A stretch of DNA of 64,000 bases from Weissella oryzae SG25 (GTDB lineage Bacteria; Bacillota; Bacilli; Lactobacillales; Lactobacillaceae). The stretch covers positions 86,542 to 150,541 of the forward strand of contig NZ_DF820488.1 in the NCBI RefSeq assembly GCF_000691805.2, in the 5' to 3' direction. Positions 1 through 8,961 of the stretch are shown here, in pieces (position 1 is the stretch's first letter; each line of letters starts with the position of its first letter). The notes under the pieces are model-generated. The model did no database searches. It worked only from the letters and a program-made list of their open reading frames with translations, and had not been told where the DNA came from. The position numbers were made by a program, and so were the translations under genes.

Positions 1-726
1 GTTTTGTGCCTGTAAATAAACTGCTCTTGCCAGATAGTAAGTTACATGTTGCTCACTAACTAAATCAATTAACGCGTTTAATAGAATGTCACTTGTCTCC
101 AGATCGTGTTCTGAAAAGAATTCGGCTGTATAAAATAAAATTGATAATTTTCGCCAGATTGTTCGTGCATGGTCATTTTTTAAACTCATTACATTTTCAA
201 AGCTTTGCTCAAAATATTGCTCGGCTAGTTCCTCATTACCTTGTCGAGCATAAGCCATGCCAAGACCAGTATAGGCCAGATATAGATAGATTTCAGCATG
301 TTTTGCCGGCTCAAGTACAATTGAATTCAACCGTAATATTGCCTGATTAACATCTTTTTCACTACAAATATCAACATATGACCGAACAAAGACATACCAA
401 TCATGTAAATCAGCTTGTTCTATTTTTGTTACATCAAGTTCATTCAAAATCGTATCGGCTGCTGCATACTCAGAAACAATTAACTTATATTCAGCGGCCG
501 CTAATTTAGTTCGAATTATCTTTTCAGTTGAGGTCTCTTCGACTACAAATAAATCAGCCAAACTGATATCTAATCGATTGACCAGTTTGGTCAATATCTT
601 AATGCTCGGAATTTTACCACCTGATTCAAACCGGCTAAGTGTTGCTTGTGTTGCAATCCCCTGAGCCAATTCATCTTGGGTTAATCCTGCTGCTAACCGA
701 GCATCAATAAAGCTCTGAATATTCAT
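1..726 (-). CDS. Rgg-like XRE-family transcriptional regulator, 3' end cut by window
   Basis: 242 codons are visible and the frame is still open at base 1, so the C-terminus lies outside the window. Residues 1-60 form a Cro/C1-type helix-turn-helix (GLTQDELAQGIATQATLSRF, then ESGGKIPS). The rest is helical and TPR-like, with Tyr/Leu-rich repeats such as YLAYTGLGMAYARQGNEELA. This is the layout of Rgg/GadR/MutR regulators, which often respond to short peptides. The ATG follows GGGAGG at a good distance. It lies 117 bases downstream of etfA on the same strand and may control that operon, but this is only inferred from position. Assignment to XRE is firm; assignment to Rgg is likely. Confidence 0.8.
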   Translation of the reverse strand, partial: MNIQSFIDARLAAGLTQDELAQGIATQATLSRFESGGKIPSIKILTKLVNRLDISLADLFVVEETSTEKIIRTKLAAAEYKLIVSEYAAADTILNELDVTKIEQADLHDWYVFVRSYVDICSEKDVNQAILRLNSIVLEPAKHAEIYLYLAYTGLGMAYARQGNEELAEQYFEQSFENVMSLKNDHARTIWRKLSILFYTAEFFSEHDLETSDILLNALIDLVSEQHVTYYLARAVYLQAQN

Positions 727-748
727 GCGTACAGACCTCCCACCAATT

Positions 749-780
749 AAAAAGTTGTTGTTTAAAAACAAACTACTTTT
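749..780 (-). terminator. possible terminator after etfA
   Basis: An imperfect hairpin (arms near AAAGTAGTTTGTT and AACAACAACTTT) is followed on the minus strand by a T-run. It would end the dehydrogenase-etfBA transcript. A weak promoter-like pair (TTGGTA, 17 bases, TTAAAT) lies just upstream, so it could instead sit in the leader of the regulator gene. Confidence 0.35.
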
Positions 781-843
781 CATTGCTTTATTTAACCTAG
801 TTAATCCTATTTTACCAAATAACCGACCTAAATCTATAAGTAA

Positions 844-1830
844 TCATTTATCCAGTAATTTAGCATGTAAGTCATCAATAAAGCTCAGTGCATCACCAAC
901 TTTAACAAAATCAGATTGTTCAAAAACCGGTGCATTTTCATTGGTATTAATCGAAATAACTTGTTTTGCTCCCTTGATTCCGGCAACGTATTGCATGGAG
1001 CCGGAGATTCCTAAGTTAATTAATAATTTTGGACTAACCATTGAACCTGATTGACCAATCTGATCACTATGATCAAATCCCGGCTTCTCAGCCATTGGTC
1101 GGGTAGCACCCACTGCTGCACCTAAATAGTGAGCAATTTCATGCAACTTGGCTATACTTCGCTCTTTTTTCACGCCGCGACCAACTGCAAAAATCAAGTC
1201 GGCGGTGGTAACTGATTGCTTCGTAGCTACGTTTTTAGTCACTATACTCTCAATAAATTGGCTTTTTGGTTCAATTAAATCTGCTACTTTGATCTTCCGA
1301 ATATCCTTTGTAGGCTCATCTACTGTTACCGCTTCAAATGTACCCGGACGTGCCGTTGCCATTTGCGGGCGCGCTGTCGGTGATACAATTTCCGCTAGGA
1401 TTTTATCCCCATAAGATGGTTTTACCTGTACCAGTAAACTATCTTCATAATAAAAATCTAAGGCATCCGCAGTCAATGCCGTTTGTAAATTATACTGCAA
1501 CTTTGGTGCCCATGAACGAGCTAAGGGTGTTGCTGAAAATAAGATTGTATCTGGTTGCTCGGTTTTCGCTAATGTCGTCAAAGTGTTACTTAAAATATAA
1601 TCATCGGCATTAATTGCTTCTGGACTAGTTAGATATATCACTTCATCAGCACCAAAGTATTGAGCTGATTGATAGTCGTTAATTTTTAAATCATCACCAA
1701 GGGGGATAATTGCTACAACTTTGTGGTCAGCGTTCTTTATCTGTCGTGCTTTAGTAATTAATTGGCCCAACCCATTATCTAATTTACCAACAAGGACTTC
1801 CCCGATGACCCATATTTTCTTATCTGCCAT
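844..1830 (-). CDS. etfA: electron transfer flavoprotein subunit alpha
   Basis: 328 residues, full length for EtfA/FixB. The C-terminal FAD-binding segment (roughly residues 245-300) is clear: IGQSGSMVSPKLLINLGISG followed by GAKQVISINTNENAPVFEQSDF. EtfA and EtfB form a soluble heterodimer that carries electrons between flavoenzymes. The ATG overlaps the stop of etfB (TAATG), so translation is probably coupled. It is the last gene of a three-gene operon with an acyl-CoA dehydrogenase. Confidence 0.92.
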   Translation of the reverse strand: MADKKIWVIGEVLVGKLDNGLGQLITKARQIKNADHKVVAIIPLGDDLKINDYQSAQYFGADEVIYLTSPEAINADDYILSNTLTTLAKTEQPDTILFSATPLARSWAPKLQYNLQTALTADALDFYYEDSLLVQVKPSYGDKILAEIVSPTARPQMATARPGTFEAVTVDEPTKDIRKIKVADLIEPKSQFIESIVTKNVATKQSVTTADLIFAVGRGVKKERSIAKLHEIAHYLGAAVGATRPMAEKPGFDHSDQIGQSGSMVSPKLLINLGISGSMQYVAGIKGAKQVISINTNENAPVFEQSDFVKVGDALSFIDDLHAKLLDK

Positions 1831-2612
1831 TATCTGATCATCCCTTCACTCTTTAAAATTGCTAACACTTGCTCGACTGCCGAAGCAGCTTCAATCACCT
1901 TGCCTTGACGACCGGCTTCTTTTGGCTCGACAATTGCTCGTACCGCTGACGGCGAACCCGCTAACCCAATGCGTTCATCCTCAGCTGCCAGTTTCTCAGC
2001 ATTCCAAGTTATTATTGCATCATCAGCCATTGTCATTAAGCGATGAGCTGATAAATAACGGGGCTCATTCGCCAAATCAGAAATAGTCAAAACTGCAGGG
2101 TAATTGGCTGTAATCGTTTGTGACACGGGGCCTAAGTTACGTTTTGCGGTAATCTCTTCTGCATCAACTGCCATAATTTCATAAAGATATGTTAATTGTG
2201 GCCAGGCTAATTGGGTGGCAACCAATGGACCAACCTGTCCGGTATCGGCATCAATCGCCTGCTGTCCAAAAATTACTAACCGCACATCTGTCAGCTTAGC
2301 GATAGCTTTCGCCAGTACATAGGCAGTCGCTAAAGTATCTGCACCAGCAAATTTTCGGTCAGATAATAAGATACCCTTACTTGCACCCATTGCAATTGCC
2401 TCAGCTAGGACTTCCTTTGCTTGATTTGGCCCCATTGAAATTGCAACCACTTCATCATCATTTTTAGCGGCTATTTCAAAGGCGGTTTCCAGGGCGTGTT
2501 TATCGTATTTATTCATCTTGTTATCATTTGATCGAACTAAGTTGTGCGTGATTGGATCAATTGCTACATTGTCAGTATTTGGGACCTGTTTTACTGCTAC
2601 TACAATTTTCAT
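1830..2612 (-). CDS. etfB: electron transfer flavoprotein subunit beta
   Basis: 260 residues, full length for EtfB/FixA. It starts MKIVVAVKQVPNT and carries the subunit signature QAIDADTGQVGPLVATQLAW. Residues 83-100 read LSDRKFAGADTLATAYVL, a segment I associate with ETFs that partner clostridial butyryl-CoA dehydrogenases and can bind a second FAD; mitochondrial-type ETFs differ here. That raises the possibility of electron bifurcation, which is inference. It shares TAATG overlaps with the genes on both sides. Confidence 0.92.
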   Translation of the reverse strand: MKIVVAVKQVPNTDNVAIDPITHNLVRSNDNKMNKYDKHALETAFEIAAKNDDEVVAISMGPNQAKEVLAEAIAMGASKGILLSDRKFAGADTLATAYVLAKAIAKLTDVRLVIFGQQAIDADTGQVGPLVATQLAWPQLTYLYEIMAVDAEEITAKRNLGPVSQTITANYPAVLTISDLANEPRYLSAHRLMTMADDAIITWNAEKLAAEDERIGLAGSPSAVRAIVEPKEAGRQGKVIEAASAVEQVLAILKSEGMIR

Positions 2613-3724
2613 TAACGTTGTGCCTCAAATTTCGTAATCTCTGTACGCATTTTTTCAACTGAGCCTTCCGCAAATTCAAGCGCTCGTGCATCACGAATCA
2701 AATGAGCAATTGGGAACTCCGCTGAAAATCCATAGGCTCCCATTGCTTGCATTGCATCATCACCAACTGTAACTGCTGTTCTTGAACCGTATGCTTTGGC
2801 CATCGTTGAAAGGAGGAAATACTCTGGATTGTCCAAATCACGTTTCAAAGCCGCATCCTGATACAATAGCCGAGTCGTCTGATAACCGATTGAAATATCT
2901 GCAATCTTGCGTTGAATCGTTTGTAATTCCCAAAGCTTTTGCGCACCTGCTTTACGTTCTTTAGCGTAATCAAGTACTTCGTTTAAGGCATGTTGCTGAA
3001 TGCCGGCCAACACTGCCCCCATCATTACACGAGCATCGGCATGCGCTGAATCACCAATTGTCAAACTAGGATAATTGATTGGATTTAGCCGATGATAATC
3101 TGGCACAAAAATATTTTCCATTGCAATTCCACCAACCGGCGTCCCAGTTAAACCAATAAACTCCTCAGCCTCGGTATAACTGAATCCCGCCATTTTCTCA
3201 TCAACAACGTAAAATGATAAGGTTTCATCCTCATCTTTAGCCATTACTACATATACATCAGCTAAACCACCATTAGTAATCATAATTTTTGACCCATTAA
3301 TGATATAACCACCATCAACCTTGCGCGCGGTCGAATTAATATAACTTGGATTCGTTCCACCCGTAGATTCAGTCATTGAAAAAGCAAAAATCGACTTAAG
3401 TGCCGCTGGAAAGTAGTGTTGCAACAATCGCTCATTACCATAGCGCAATAGTTGGTATACCGTCTTCATGTGTCCTTCTAGAATTACTGCCAGTGATGCA
3501 TTTGCAGTAGCAATGATTTCTAGTGTTTTTGCAATTGTTACAAGTGATAGATTCGCTCCACCATATTCAAAGGGTAAATTCATCCCCAAAAACTCAGCTT
3601 TTACCATCTTCTCGTATAATGAATCGGGAATTTTACGATTCTTATCGATGTCCATATCCAATGGAGCAACCTCTTGATCAGCAAAATCTTGTACCATTCT
3701 CAAAAATAACGCATCTTTATCCAT
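2612..3724 (-). CDS. acyl-CoA dehydrogenase family flavoprotein
   Basis: 370 residues, the usual length for a short/medium-chain acyl-CoA dehydrogenase. Conserved pieces are FAFSMTESTGGTNPS with INGSKIMITNGG (FAD and substrate region), RKAGAQKLWELQTIQ, and MQAMGAYGFSAEFPIAHLIRDARALEFAEGS near the end, where the usual catalytic glutamate lies. An ATG 27 bases upstream would lengthen it, but AAGGAG sits directly before the ATG chosen here. It heads the operon with etfB and etfA. The substrate is unknown; no thiolase, enoyl-CoA hydratase or CoA ligase is nearby, so ordinary beta-oxidation is not supported. Confidence 0.88.
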   Translation of the reverse strand: MDKDALFLRMVQDFADQEVAPLDMDIDKNRKIPDSLYEKMVKAEFLGMNLPFEYGGANLSLVTIAKTLEIIATANASLAVILEGHMKTVYQLLRYGNERLLQHYFPAALKSIFAFSMTESTGGTNPSYINSTARKVDGGYIINGSKIMITNGGLADVYVVMAKDEDETLSFYVVDEKMAGFSYTEAEEFIGLTGTPVGGIAMENIFVPDYHRLNPINYPSLTIGDSAHADARVMMGAVLAGIQQHALNEVLDYAKERKAGAQKLWELQTIQRKIADISIGYQTTRLLYQDAALKRDLDNPEYFLLSTMAKAYGSRTAVTVGDDAMQAMGAYGFSAEFPIAHLIRDARALEFAEGSVEKMRTEITKFEAQR

Positions 3725-3797
3725 AGTTTTTCTCCTTGTTAAATTCATCACTATATTACTGCCATTTCATCAATTTGTAAATAATTTTATGACTTTT

Positions 3798-3826
3798 TTT
3801 ATATAATATTTTTTATAATTAAACAA
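3798..3826 (-). promoter_or_regulatory. promoter of the dehydrogenase-etfBA operon
   Basis: TTGTTT (3821-3826), a 17-base spacer and TATAAA (3798-3803) lie about 75 bases before the start codon. The -35 box overlaps the T-tail of the terminator of the preceding operon. Confidence 0.45.
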
Positions 3827-3830
3827 AAAG

Positions 3831-3857
3831 AAGCTCCTAAATCTTATTTAGGAGCTT
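3831..3857 (-). terminator. terminator of the citrate lyase operon
   Basis: Perfect 12-bp stem (AAGCTCCTAAAT and its complement) with a 3-base loop, followed on the minus strand by CTTTTTGTTT. It lies 120 bases after the hydrolase gene and separates it from the dehydrogenase operon. Confidence 0.85.
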
Positions 3858-3976
3858 TCCGCTTATGTGTATTAATTTGTGTATGTTGCTAGTATCATTC
3901 GGTAAATAATAACTAATCCAAGCAAATTCTTATCTACAGTAACGAAAATTATAGTTACTTCAAAAACATTAGGCCA

Positions 3977-4768
3977 CTAACTATTTTGTAACCAATGCCC
4001 GACAACTTCATTAAATTCCTGACTCGCTTCCAAATGTGCTAAATGCCCAACCCGCTCGAAAATATAGCTTTCACCATAACCATCCTGTACTAACGCCTTG
4101 CAAAAGGCAGTGTGGTCAGATGACCAAATTGGCGAGTTAGCTCCTGCCAAAAAAAGTTGTGGGATTTGAGCATAGCGTAAAACATCGCGCCAATCCTGGC
4201 GCAAATTATCAAGCAAGAGTGGTTTATTTTGTAGGAAATCAAATGGTTGTTCCTCTTGTGCTTGGCGTAACTTTTCATGCAAATCCGTATCGACAGCACC
4301 AACCGTATATTTTAGATTAGCAATCCGATTTACATCGGCCGCTAACCGTGCTTCGGTTATATGTAAGGCCCCAAATCGCCAGTTATCGTCATCTAATCCA
4401 TAAGGTGATTGGTCAATACTAACAACACCTCGGACGTTTTGTGTTCCAAATAATGACAGATAGGACCAAATAACCCCGGCGCCCATTGAACTACCAATCA
4501 TAACTACCTGGCTTAGTTTTAATCTCTCGATTAAATTAGCTAAATCCATACTCAATCTTGCGATTCGCAATCCACGATTTGTTCGGGCTGATTGCCCATG
4601 GTTCCGATAGTCCATCGTTATTGTTCGATAACCCGCCGCATTAAAAAAGTTTTTCTGTTTTGCCCACTCAATTGAATTACCGCCAAAACCACTAAGGAAA
4701 ATTAATGGTATTCCCTGACCACTATCTGCATAGTAAAGTCGCACGTTATCATTAGTCTTAAAGAACAC
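3977..4768 (-). CDS. alpha/beta hydrolase coupled to citG
   Basis: 263 residues. The alpha/beta-hydrolase fold is shown by PLIFLSGFGG (oxyanion region), the nucleophile elbow MIGSSMGAG with Ser in G-x-S-x-G, and a likely catalytic histidine in ERVGHLAHLEAS near the C-terminus. The start is GTG inside the citG stop (TAGTG), with a very strong TTGAGGAGG before it, so it is translated with the cit operon. It is not a standard cit gene. Its substrate cannot be read from the sequence; a thioesterase or esterase role is possible. Confidence 0.82.
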   Translation of the reverse strand: MFFKTNDNVRLYYADSGQGIPLIFLSGFGGNSIEWAKQKNFFNAAGYRTITMDYRNHGQSARTNRGLRIARLSMDLANLIERLKLSQVVMIGSSMGAGVIWSYLSLFGTQNVRGVVSIDQSPYGLDDDNWRFGALHITEARLAADVNRIANLKYTVGAVDTDLHEKLRQAQEEQPFDFLQNKPLLLDNLRQDWRDVLRYAQIPQLFLAGANSPIWSSDHTAFCKALVQDGYGESYIFERVGHLAHLEASQEFNEVVGHWLQNS

Positions 4769-5619
4769 TAAATAACCTCCTCAAGGAGGGCCAAATAAGT
4801 CGTTAAAATTAAAAGGTCAGCCGAACCACCCAAACTCAAATTGCGCTCAATAAATACCTGATCAAGCTTTTCTAAAAATTCCATCCCGACTTTTGTCTTA
4901 CTACCACCAAGTTTAAAGTATTGGTCAATTTGTGGTTTAAGCCAGTCAATAACTGTTGGCGTACCCGCCCGTTTAATTAAATTAGAGTCTTCTGTGCCAC
5001 TCGCAATAAATAGCAGCGTATCTAATAATCGTTGGTTTCGCGTTCCAGTCGCTTTACGTAAAAAAGGCAAGCCTAATTCAGCCACCGTCGGAAAACCAGC
5101 CTCGGCTTCACCACGAATCCCCATCTTACCAAACTTGAGGAATTGTCGCTCACCGGCCGTTTGTTGACCGACCTGCTTCGCACTGAGCTTTGCAAAATCT
5201 GTCTGCGTAAGGTTAATCAACATTTCCTTAACCGTAGTTAAAATCCCGGCCGTGCTTTGCCGGTTGTACCGATGCTCATAGCCGGTTGCCGCCAGTAAAA
5301 TTCCCAATGAGAAAATCGCTCCCTTGTGGGTATTTACTCCGTTAGTCGCTTGGAACATAGTTTCTTCGGCAGTTTTCCCAGCCACTCTAAGGGTTTGAAA
5401 AATTGATACTAAATCATCTGTATCAGCTTTTAATCCAATTTGATAAGCTTGCTCAAAATAAGGCTGTAAACTAACTGCGCTATCAATAAAAGTGAACACA
5501 TCCATATCTGTATGCGCCCCTTGGCTAACTGGATCAACCAAACCCGGTTTCGGATTAACCGTCACCTCATATAAAACAGCTCGTAATGCCATTTGCACCG
5601 TTGATGTCATCTTATCCAT
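4768..5619 (-). CDS. citG: triphosphoribosyl-dephospho-CoA synthase
   Basis: 283 residues, the usual CitG length. CitG joins ATP and dephospho-CoA to make the precursor of the citrate lyase prosthetic group. Typical segments are EVTVNPKPGLVDPVSQGAHTD near residue 18, GVNTHKGAIFSLGILLAATG in the middle, and FIERNLSLGGSADLLILTTYLA at the end. It follows citX after 2 bases and overlaps the hydrolase gene by one base. Confidence 0.93.
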   Translation of the reverse strand: MDKMTSTVQMALRAVLYEVTVNPKPGLVDPVSQGAHTDMDVFTFIDSAVSLQPYFEQAYQIGLKADTDDLVSIFQTLRVAGKTAEETMFQATNGVNTHKGAIFSLGILLAATGYEHRYNRQSTAGILTTVKEMLINLTQTDFAKLSAKQVGQQTAGERQFLKFGKMGIRGEAEAGFPTVAELGLPFLRKATGTRNQRLLDTLLFIASGTEDSNLIKRAGTPTVIDWLKPQIDQYFKLGGSKTKVGMEFLEKLDQVFIERNLSLGGSADLLILTTYLALLEEVI

Positions 5620-5621
5620 TC

Positions 5622-6161
5622 TTATTCTCCAAAATACGCTGTTACTAGCTTATCAATTGCTGCTGTAATTTCAGCCTTACTATGCCTTTGCAGACGTGCA
5701 CATTCTTTGGCCGGCAAATCACATATAAAACACTGCCTAACTGGTAAGTTCAGCTTAGTTCGTGATATTTGTCCGGCAGCTTGCGCCTGTTTACTCATCA
5801 CATCAACGTCAAACAACCGACCAAGTGGCCAGGCTTGTTCAAACTCAACACTCGCAACCTTCGCTGCCCGCAAACCTGCTAAAACCACAATAAAGCCCTC
5901 TGGACCAGTTTCTCGCTGTAAAAATAACTTTGTTGATTGGCTCTGTTGGTCGAACTTTTTCAGTAGTTTATTCCAACCTTCCGTAAAAATCTGTTCGATT
6001 ACTTGGTTGTTCTTAACCTTACCGGGGATGTTTAGTTTGACTGCTAAAATCGTTGCCGCTGGATATTGTTCCATTAACGCAGTTTGAAATTGTGCCCGCC
6101 AGTCCTTATTTGCCAAAATTGATGTTATATCTTGTTCAATTCCACTCGCAAATACTTGCAT
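5622..6161 (-). CDS. citX: apo-citrate lyase phosphoribosyl-dephospho-CoA transferase
   Basis: 179 residues. CitX attaches the prosthetic group to the acyl carrier protein CitD. The family signature GRLFDVDV is present, and the C-terminal CFICDLPAKECARLQRHS matches the conserved cysteine-rich end. The longest ORF begins 30 bases earlier, but AGAGGTG lies six bases before this ATG, which fits better. It is separated from citF by a stem-loop rather than by overlap. Confidence 0.92.
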   Translation of the reverse strand: MQVFASGIEQDITSILANKDWRAQFQTALMEQYPAATILAVKLNIPGKVKNNQVIEQIFTEGWNKLLKKFDQQSQSTKLFLQRETGPEGFIVVLAGLRAAKVASVEFEQAWPLGRLFDVDVMSKQAQAAGQISRTKLNLPVRQCFICDLPAKECARLQRHSKAEITAAIDKLVTAYFGE

Positions 6162-6183
6162 CCTCATCACCTCTTTTATGTAT

Positions 6184-6214
6184 GAAAGCACACGTTTTTA
6201 TCACGTGTGCTTTC
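6184..6214 (-). other. intercistronic stem-loop between citF and citX
   Basis: Perfect 12-bp inverted repeat (GAAAGCACACGT and its complement, 7-base loop) sits in the only real gap of the cit operon. There is no T-run after it on the minus strand, so it is unlikely to be a full terminator. It may mark RNA processing or protect the upstream mRNA, lowering citX/citG relative to citDEF. Confidence 0.6.
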
Positions 6215-6228
6215 TAAACTACTTAAAA

Positions 6229-7767
6229 TTAATCTTTAACTTCATTAATAACATCAATAATTGTACCATCACGGTATTCCACCATTGCTACAACTCGATC
6301 AGTAAATTCGAGTGGCGTTGGTGTGCCAACTTTATGTTCCGCCATGGCTTGAAGTTCCTCGATTGTATAAACCGGTACGCCTGGAATATTGCTCAATTCA
6401 TTTAGCAAATCTTGACGCTTAGGGTTAATTGCAATTCCAACCTCAGTTACCAAGACATCAATTGAATCACCAGGTGTTACCACCGTGGTTACATCTGGAA
6501 CAATCGTTGCAATCCGGCCACGCACCAAGGGTGCCGAAATAATTGTCAACTTGGCAGTTGCAGCATCTTGGTGACCACCAATCGCACCACGAATCACGCC
6601 ATCTGAACCAGACATAACGTTGACGTTATATTTGGTATCAATTTCTAAGGCTGATAAGATTACAACATCAAGCTTATCAACCATTGCCCCCTTGTTGGCT
6701 GGGTCAGCATACCAAGAAGCGTCAATTTCTTGTTGGTTTTTGTTCAAGTGCATTGAATCAGCAGCGCCACGATCGAAATCTTGCACATCCATAACTTTTT
6801 CAACTAAGCCTTCATCCAAAAGATCAATTGTGGGTTTTGTGATTCCCCCCAAAGCGAATGATGCCTTGATTTGATTATCCAACATTGATTGGCGCAAGAA
6901 ACGCGTAACTGCTAATGCAGCCCCACCAGAACCAGTCTGGAATGAGAAGCCATCTTTGAAGTAACTAGAATTTGTGATAACTTCATTAACCGTCTTGGCA
7001 ATCTTTAATTCTTTTGGATCCTTGGTGAAACGAGTTGCACCAGAACCAATTTTATCTGGATTACCAACAGCATCAACCTTTACAACGTAATCAACTTGCG
7101 TTTGCTTAATTGAAGCAGGTGTATTGGGGTAAGGCTTTAAGTTGTCAGTGATTAGCACTACTTTATCGGCGTATTGAGCATCCATTAAGGCATAGCCCAA
7201 AGAACCAAAAGCAGTTTCGCCATCCATTCCATTAGCATTTCCCATTTCATCAGCATTAGGTACACCTAAGAAGGCAATATCAATCTTGATTTCGCCACTT
7301 TCAATCGCGCGTGCACGGTTTCCATGTGAACGGAATACTACAGGGTTCGCCAAGGCACCATGTGAAACAGCCTCACCTAAAGTACCACGCATCCCAGATG
7401 AAGTAATATTTGTAACCGTACCTTTTTCAATTGCTTCAACAACGATGTCATTCATTACATTGGTCAATGAGGATGGGGCCAAGGCAAGATCTTTATAACC
7501 AGCATCAATGATAATCCGCATTACTTGGTTAAAAACATAATCACCTTCACGGAAATGATGATGAAATGAGATTGTCATACCATCTTGTAAGTTTTCATGA
7601 ATCAAGGTCTCTAGTGAATCAACTACCTTGCTTGGTCCTACGCTTGCGCGCACCTTAGGCGCAACCCGTTGAATCTCTCGATTACCATATTCAACCGTCT
7701 TAAAAGGTTGGTAGTTCAATTGTTCCATTAATTCGTCTGGTAATTGACGCGCTACATTATTTTCCAA
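6229..7767 (-). CDS. citF: citrate lyase alpha subunit (citrate:acetyl-ACP transferase)
   Basis: About 512 residues, the usual CitF length. CitF exchanges the acetyl group on the carrier protein for citrate. Family segments include [51 protein letters not shown] and [19 protein letters not shown]. The most likely start is TTG at 7767 (then [13 protein letters not shown]), because GAGGAGGG sits eight bases before it inside the end of citE. An ATG at 7791 or 7785 is in frame but places the SD inside the gene. It overlaps citE by 11 bases. Confidence 0.93.
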   Translation of the reverse strand: MENNVARQLPDELMEQLNYQPFKTVEYGNREIQRVAPKVRASVGPSKVVDSLETLIHENLQDGMTISFHHHFREGDYVFNQVMRIIIDAGYKDLALAPSSLTNVMNDIVVEAIEKGTVTNITSSGMRGTLGEAVSHGALANPVVFRSHGNRARAIESGEIKIDIAFLGVPNADEMGNANGMDGETAFGSLGYALMDAQYADKVVLITDNLKPYPNTPASIKQTQVDYVVKVDAVGNPDKIGSGATRFTKDPKELKIAKTVNEVITNSSYFKDGFSFQTGSGGAALAVTRFLRQSMLDNQIKASFALGGITKPTIDLLDEGLVEKVMDVQDFDRGAADSMHLNKNQQEIDASWYADPANKGAMVDKLDVVILSALEIDTKYNVNVMSGSDGVIRGAIGGHQDAATAKLTIISAPLVRGRIATIVPDVTTVVTPGDSIDVLVTEVGIAINPKRQDLLNELSNIPGVPVYTIEELQAMAEHKVGTPTPLEFTDRVVAMVEYRDGTIIDVINEVKD

Positions 7768-8668
7768 GATAATTTCCCTCCTCATCAACAAGGTTTGCTG
7801 CTTTAGCTAAACGCATCACACGTTGTGCGCGTAACACAACTGGTCGATCAACCATTTGACCATTCATTGAAATAACACCAGAGCCCTTTTGACGGGCTTC
7901 TTCGATTGCTTCAATTACGTTTTGTGCATTTAGAATCTCTTTTTCACTTGGTTGGTAAACCTTGTTTACCATCTCAATCTGACGTGGGTTTACTAGTGAC
8001 TTACCGTCAAAGCCAAGTTGATGGATCAACTCTGTTTCACGATAGAAACCAGCTTCATCATCCATATTGGTAAAGACTGTATCGAAAGCTGCAATTCCAG
8101 CGGCCCGCGCTGCATGCAAAATTACATTCCGTGCGTATAATAATTCTTGACCATCAGGATAACGGTGGGTCTTCATATCGGTTGTATAGTCTTCAGCTGA
8201 TAGTGCGATTCCAATCATCCGATCTGATGCACTGGCAATCTCATAGGCATTCACAACTCCCAAGGCTGATTCAATTGCTGCCATTACTTTGGTTGAACCA
8301 ACTTCACGACCAAACTCTTTTTCAGCCTTTTCAACTGCCACAACCAACTGCTTAATCATCGCTGCAGATTCAGTTTTTGGCAGGCGAATTACATCAACGT
8401 TTGCCTTAACCATCATCTTAATGTCATTTTCGAAAAATGGTGTATCAAGCCCATTGACGCGGACTACTAACTCAGCGTCACCATAATCAACCGTCTGTAA
8501 AGCTTCGTAAATTAGGTAGCGAGCTGCATCTTTTTCGGCCAAAGACACAGCGTCCTCTAAATCAAACATGATTGAGTCAGCACCGTAAATTCCAGCATCC
8601 TTAATCATCGCCGGATTATTACCAGGTACGAACATCATTGTACGACGTAAACGTTCTTCTGTAGCCAT
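7757..8668 (-). CDS. citE: citrate lyase beta subunit (citryl-ACP lyase)
   Basis: 303 residues, standard CitE length. CitE splits citryl-ACP to acetyl-ACP and oxaloacetate. The Mg-binding region [19 protein letters not shown] and the residues [12 protein letters not shown] at the N-terminus are typical, as is [20 protein letters not shown]. The start chosen follows GGGAGG and overlaps the citD stop (TAATG); a longer ORF by five codons lacks an SD. Confidence 0.95.
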   Translation of the reverse strand: MATEERLRRTMMFVPGNNPAMIKDAGIYGADSIMFDLEDAVSLAEKDAARYLIYEALQTVDYGDAELVVRVNGLDTPFFENDIKMMVKANVDVIRLPKTESAAMIKQLVVAVEKAEKEFGREVGSTKVMAAIESALGVVNAYEIASASDRMIGIALSAEDYTTDMKTHRYPDGQELLYARNVILHAARAAGIAAFDTVFTNMDDEAGFYRETELIHQLGFDGKSLVNPRQIEMVNKVYQPSEKEILNAQNVIEAIEEARQKGSGVISMNGQMVDRPVVLRAQRVMRLAKAANLVDEEGNYLGK

Positions 8669-8961
8669 TAGAGTACCTCCCAAGTTGGTTGATCTACAAT
8701 ATCCAAGGCTCGTTGTACTGCTGCAATGGTTCGTGCCTTGATTACCATATCAAGAGCCCCTTTATCAACAACTTGAATATTTGCTTGCTCAATATCATAG
8801 CTTTGCAAAACTTCCATAATTGTCGCCTTAATTTGGGCACCAAATTGTTTTTTAACATCAGACTCTAAGTCAATCTGAATTCCTTTATCGCCTTTTGTTA
8901 TCATCACTTGTAAATCTGATGATTCCAGGGTACCTGCTAAGGCAGTTTGCTTAATTTCCAT
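8668..8961 (-). CDS. citD: citrate lyase gamma subunit (acyl carrier protein)
   Basis: 97 residues, the exact family length. The N-terminus MEIKQTALAGTLESSDLQVM holds Ser14, the expected attachment site of the prosthetic group. A longer ORF to 9075 exists, but AAGGAAGG upstream and family length support this start. It overlaps citC by 11 bases. Confidence 0.95.
   Translation of the reverse strand: MEIKQTALAGTLESSDLQVMITKGDKGIQIDLESDVKKQFGAQIKATIMEVLQSYDIEQANIQVVDKGALDMVIKARTIAAVQRALDIVDQPTWEVL

Noticed and set aside
725..1054. Plus-strand ORF of 109 codons over etfA
   Set aside because: It lies antisense to a clear etfA gene, has no SD and no family features.
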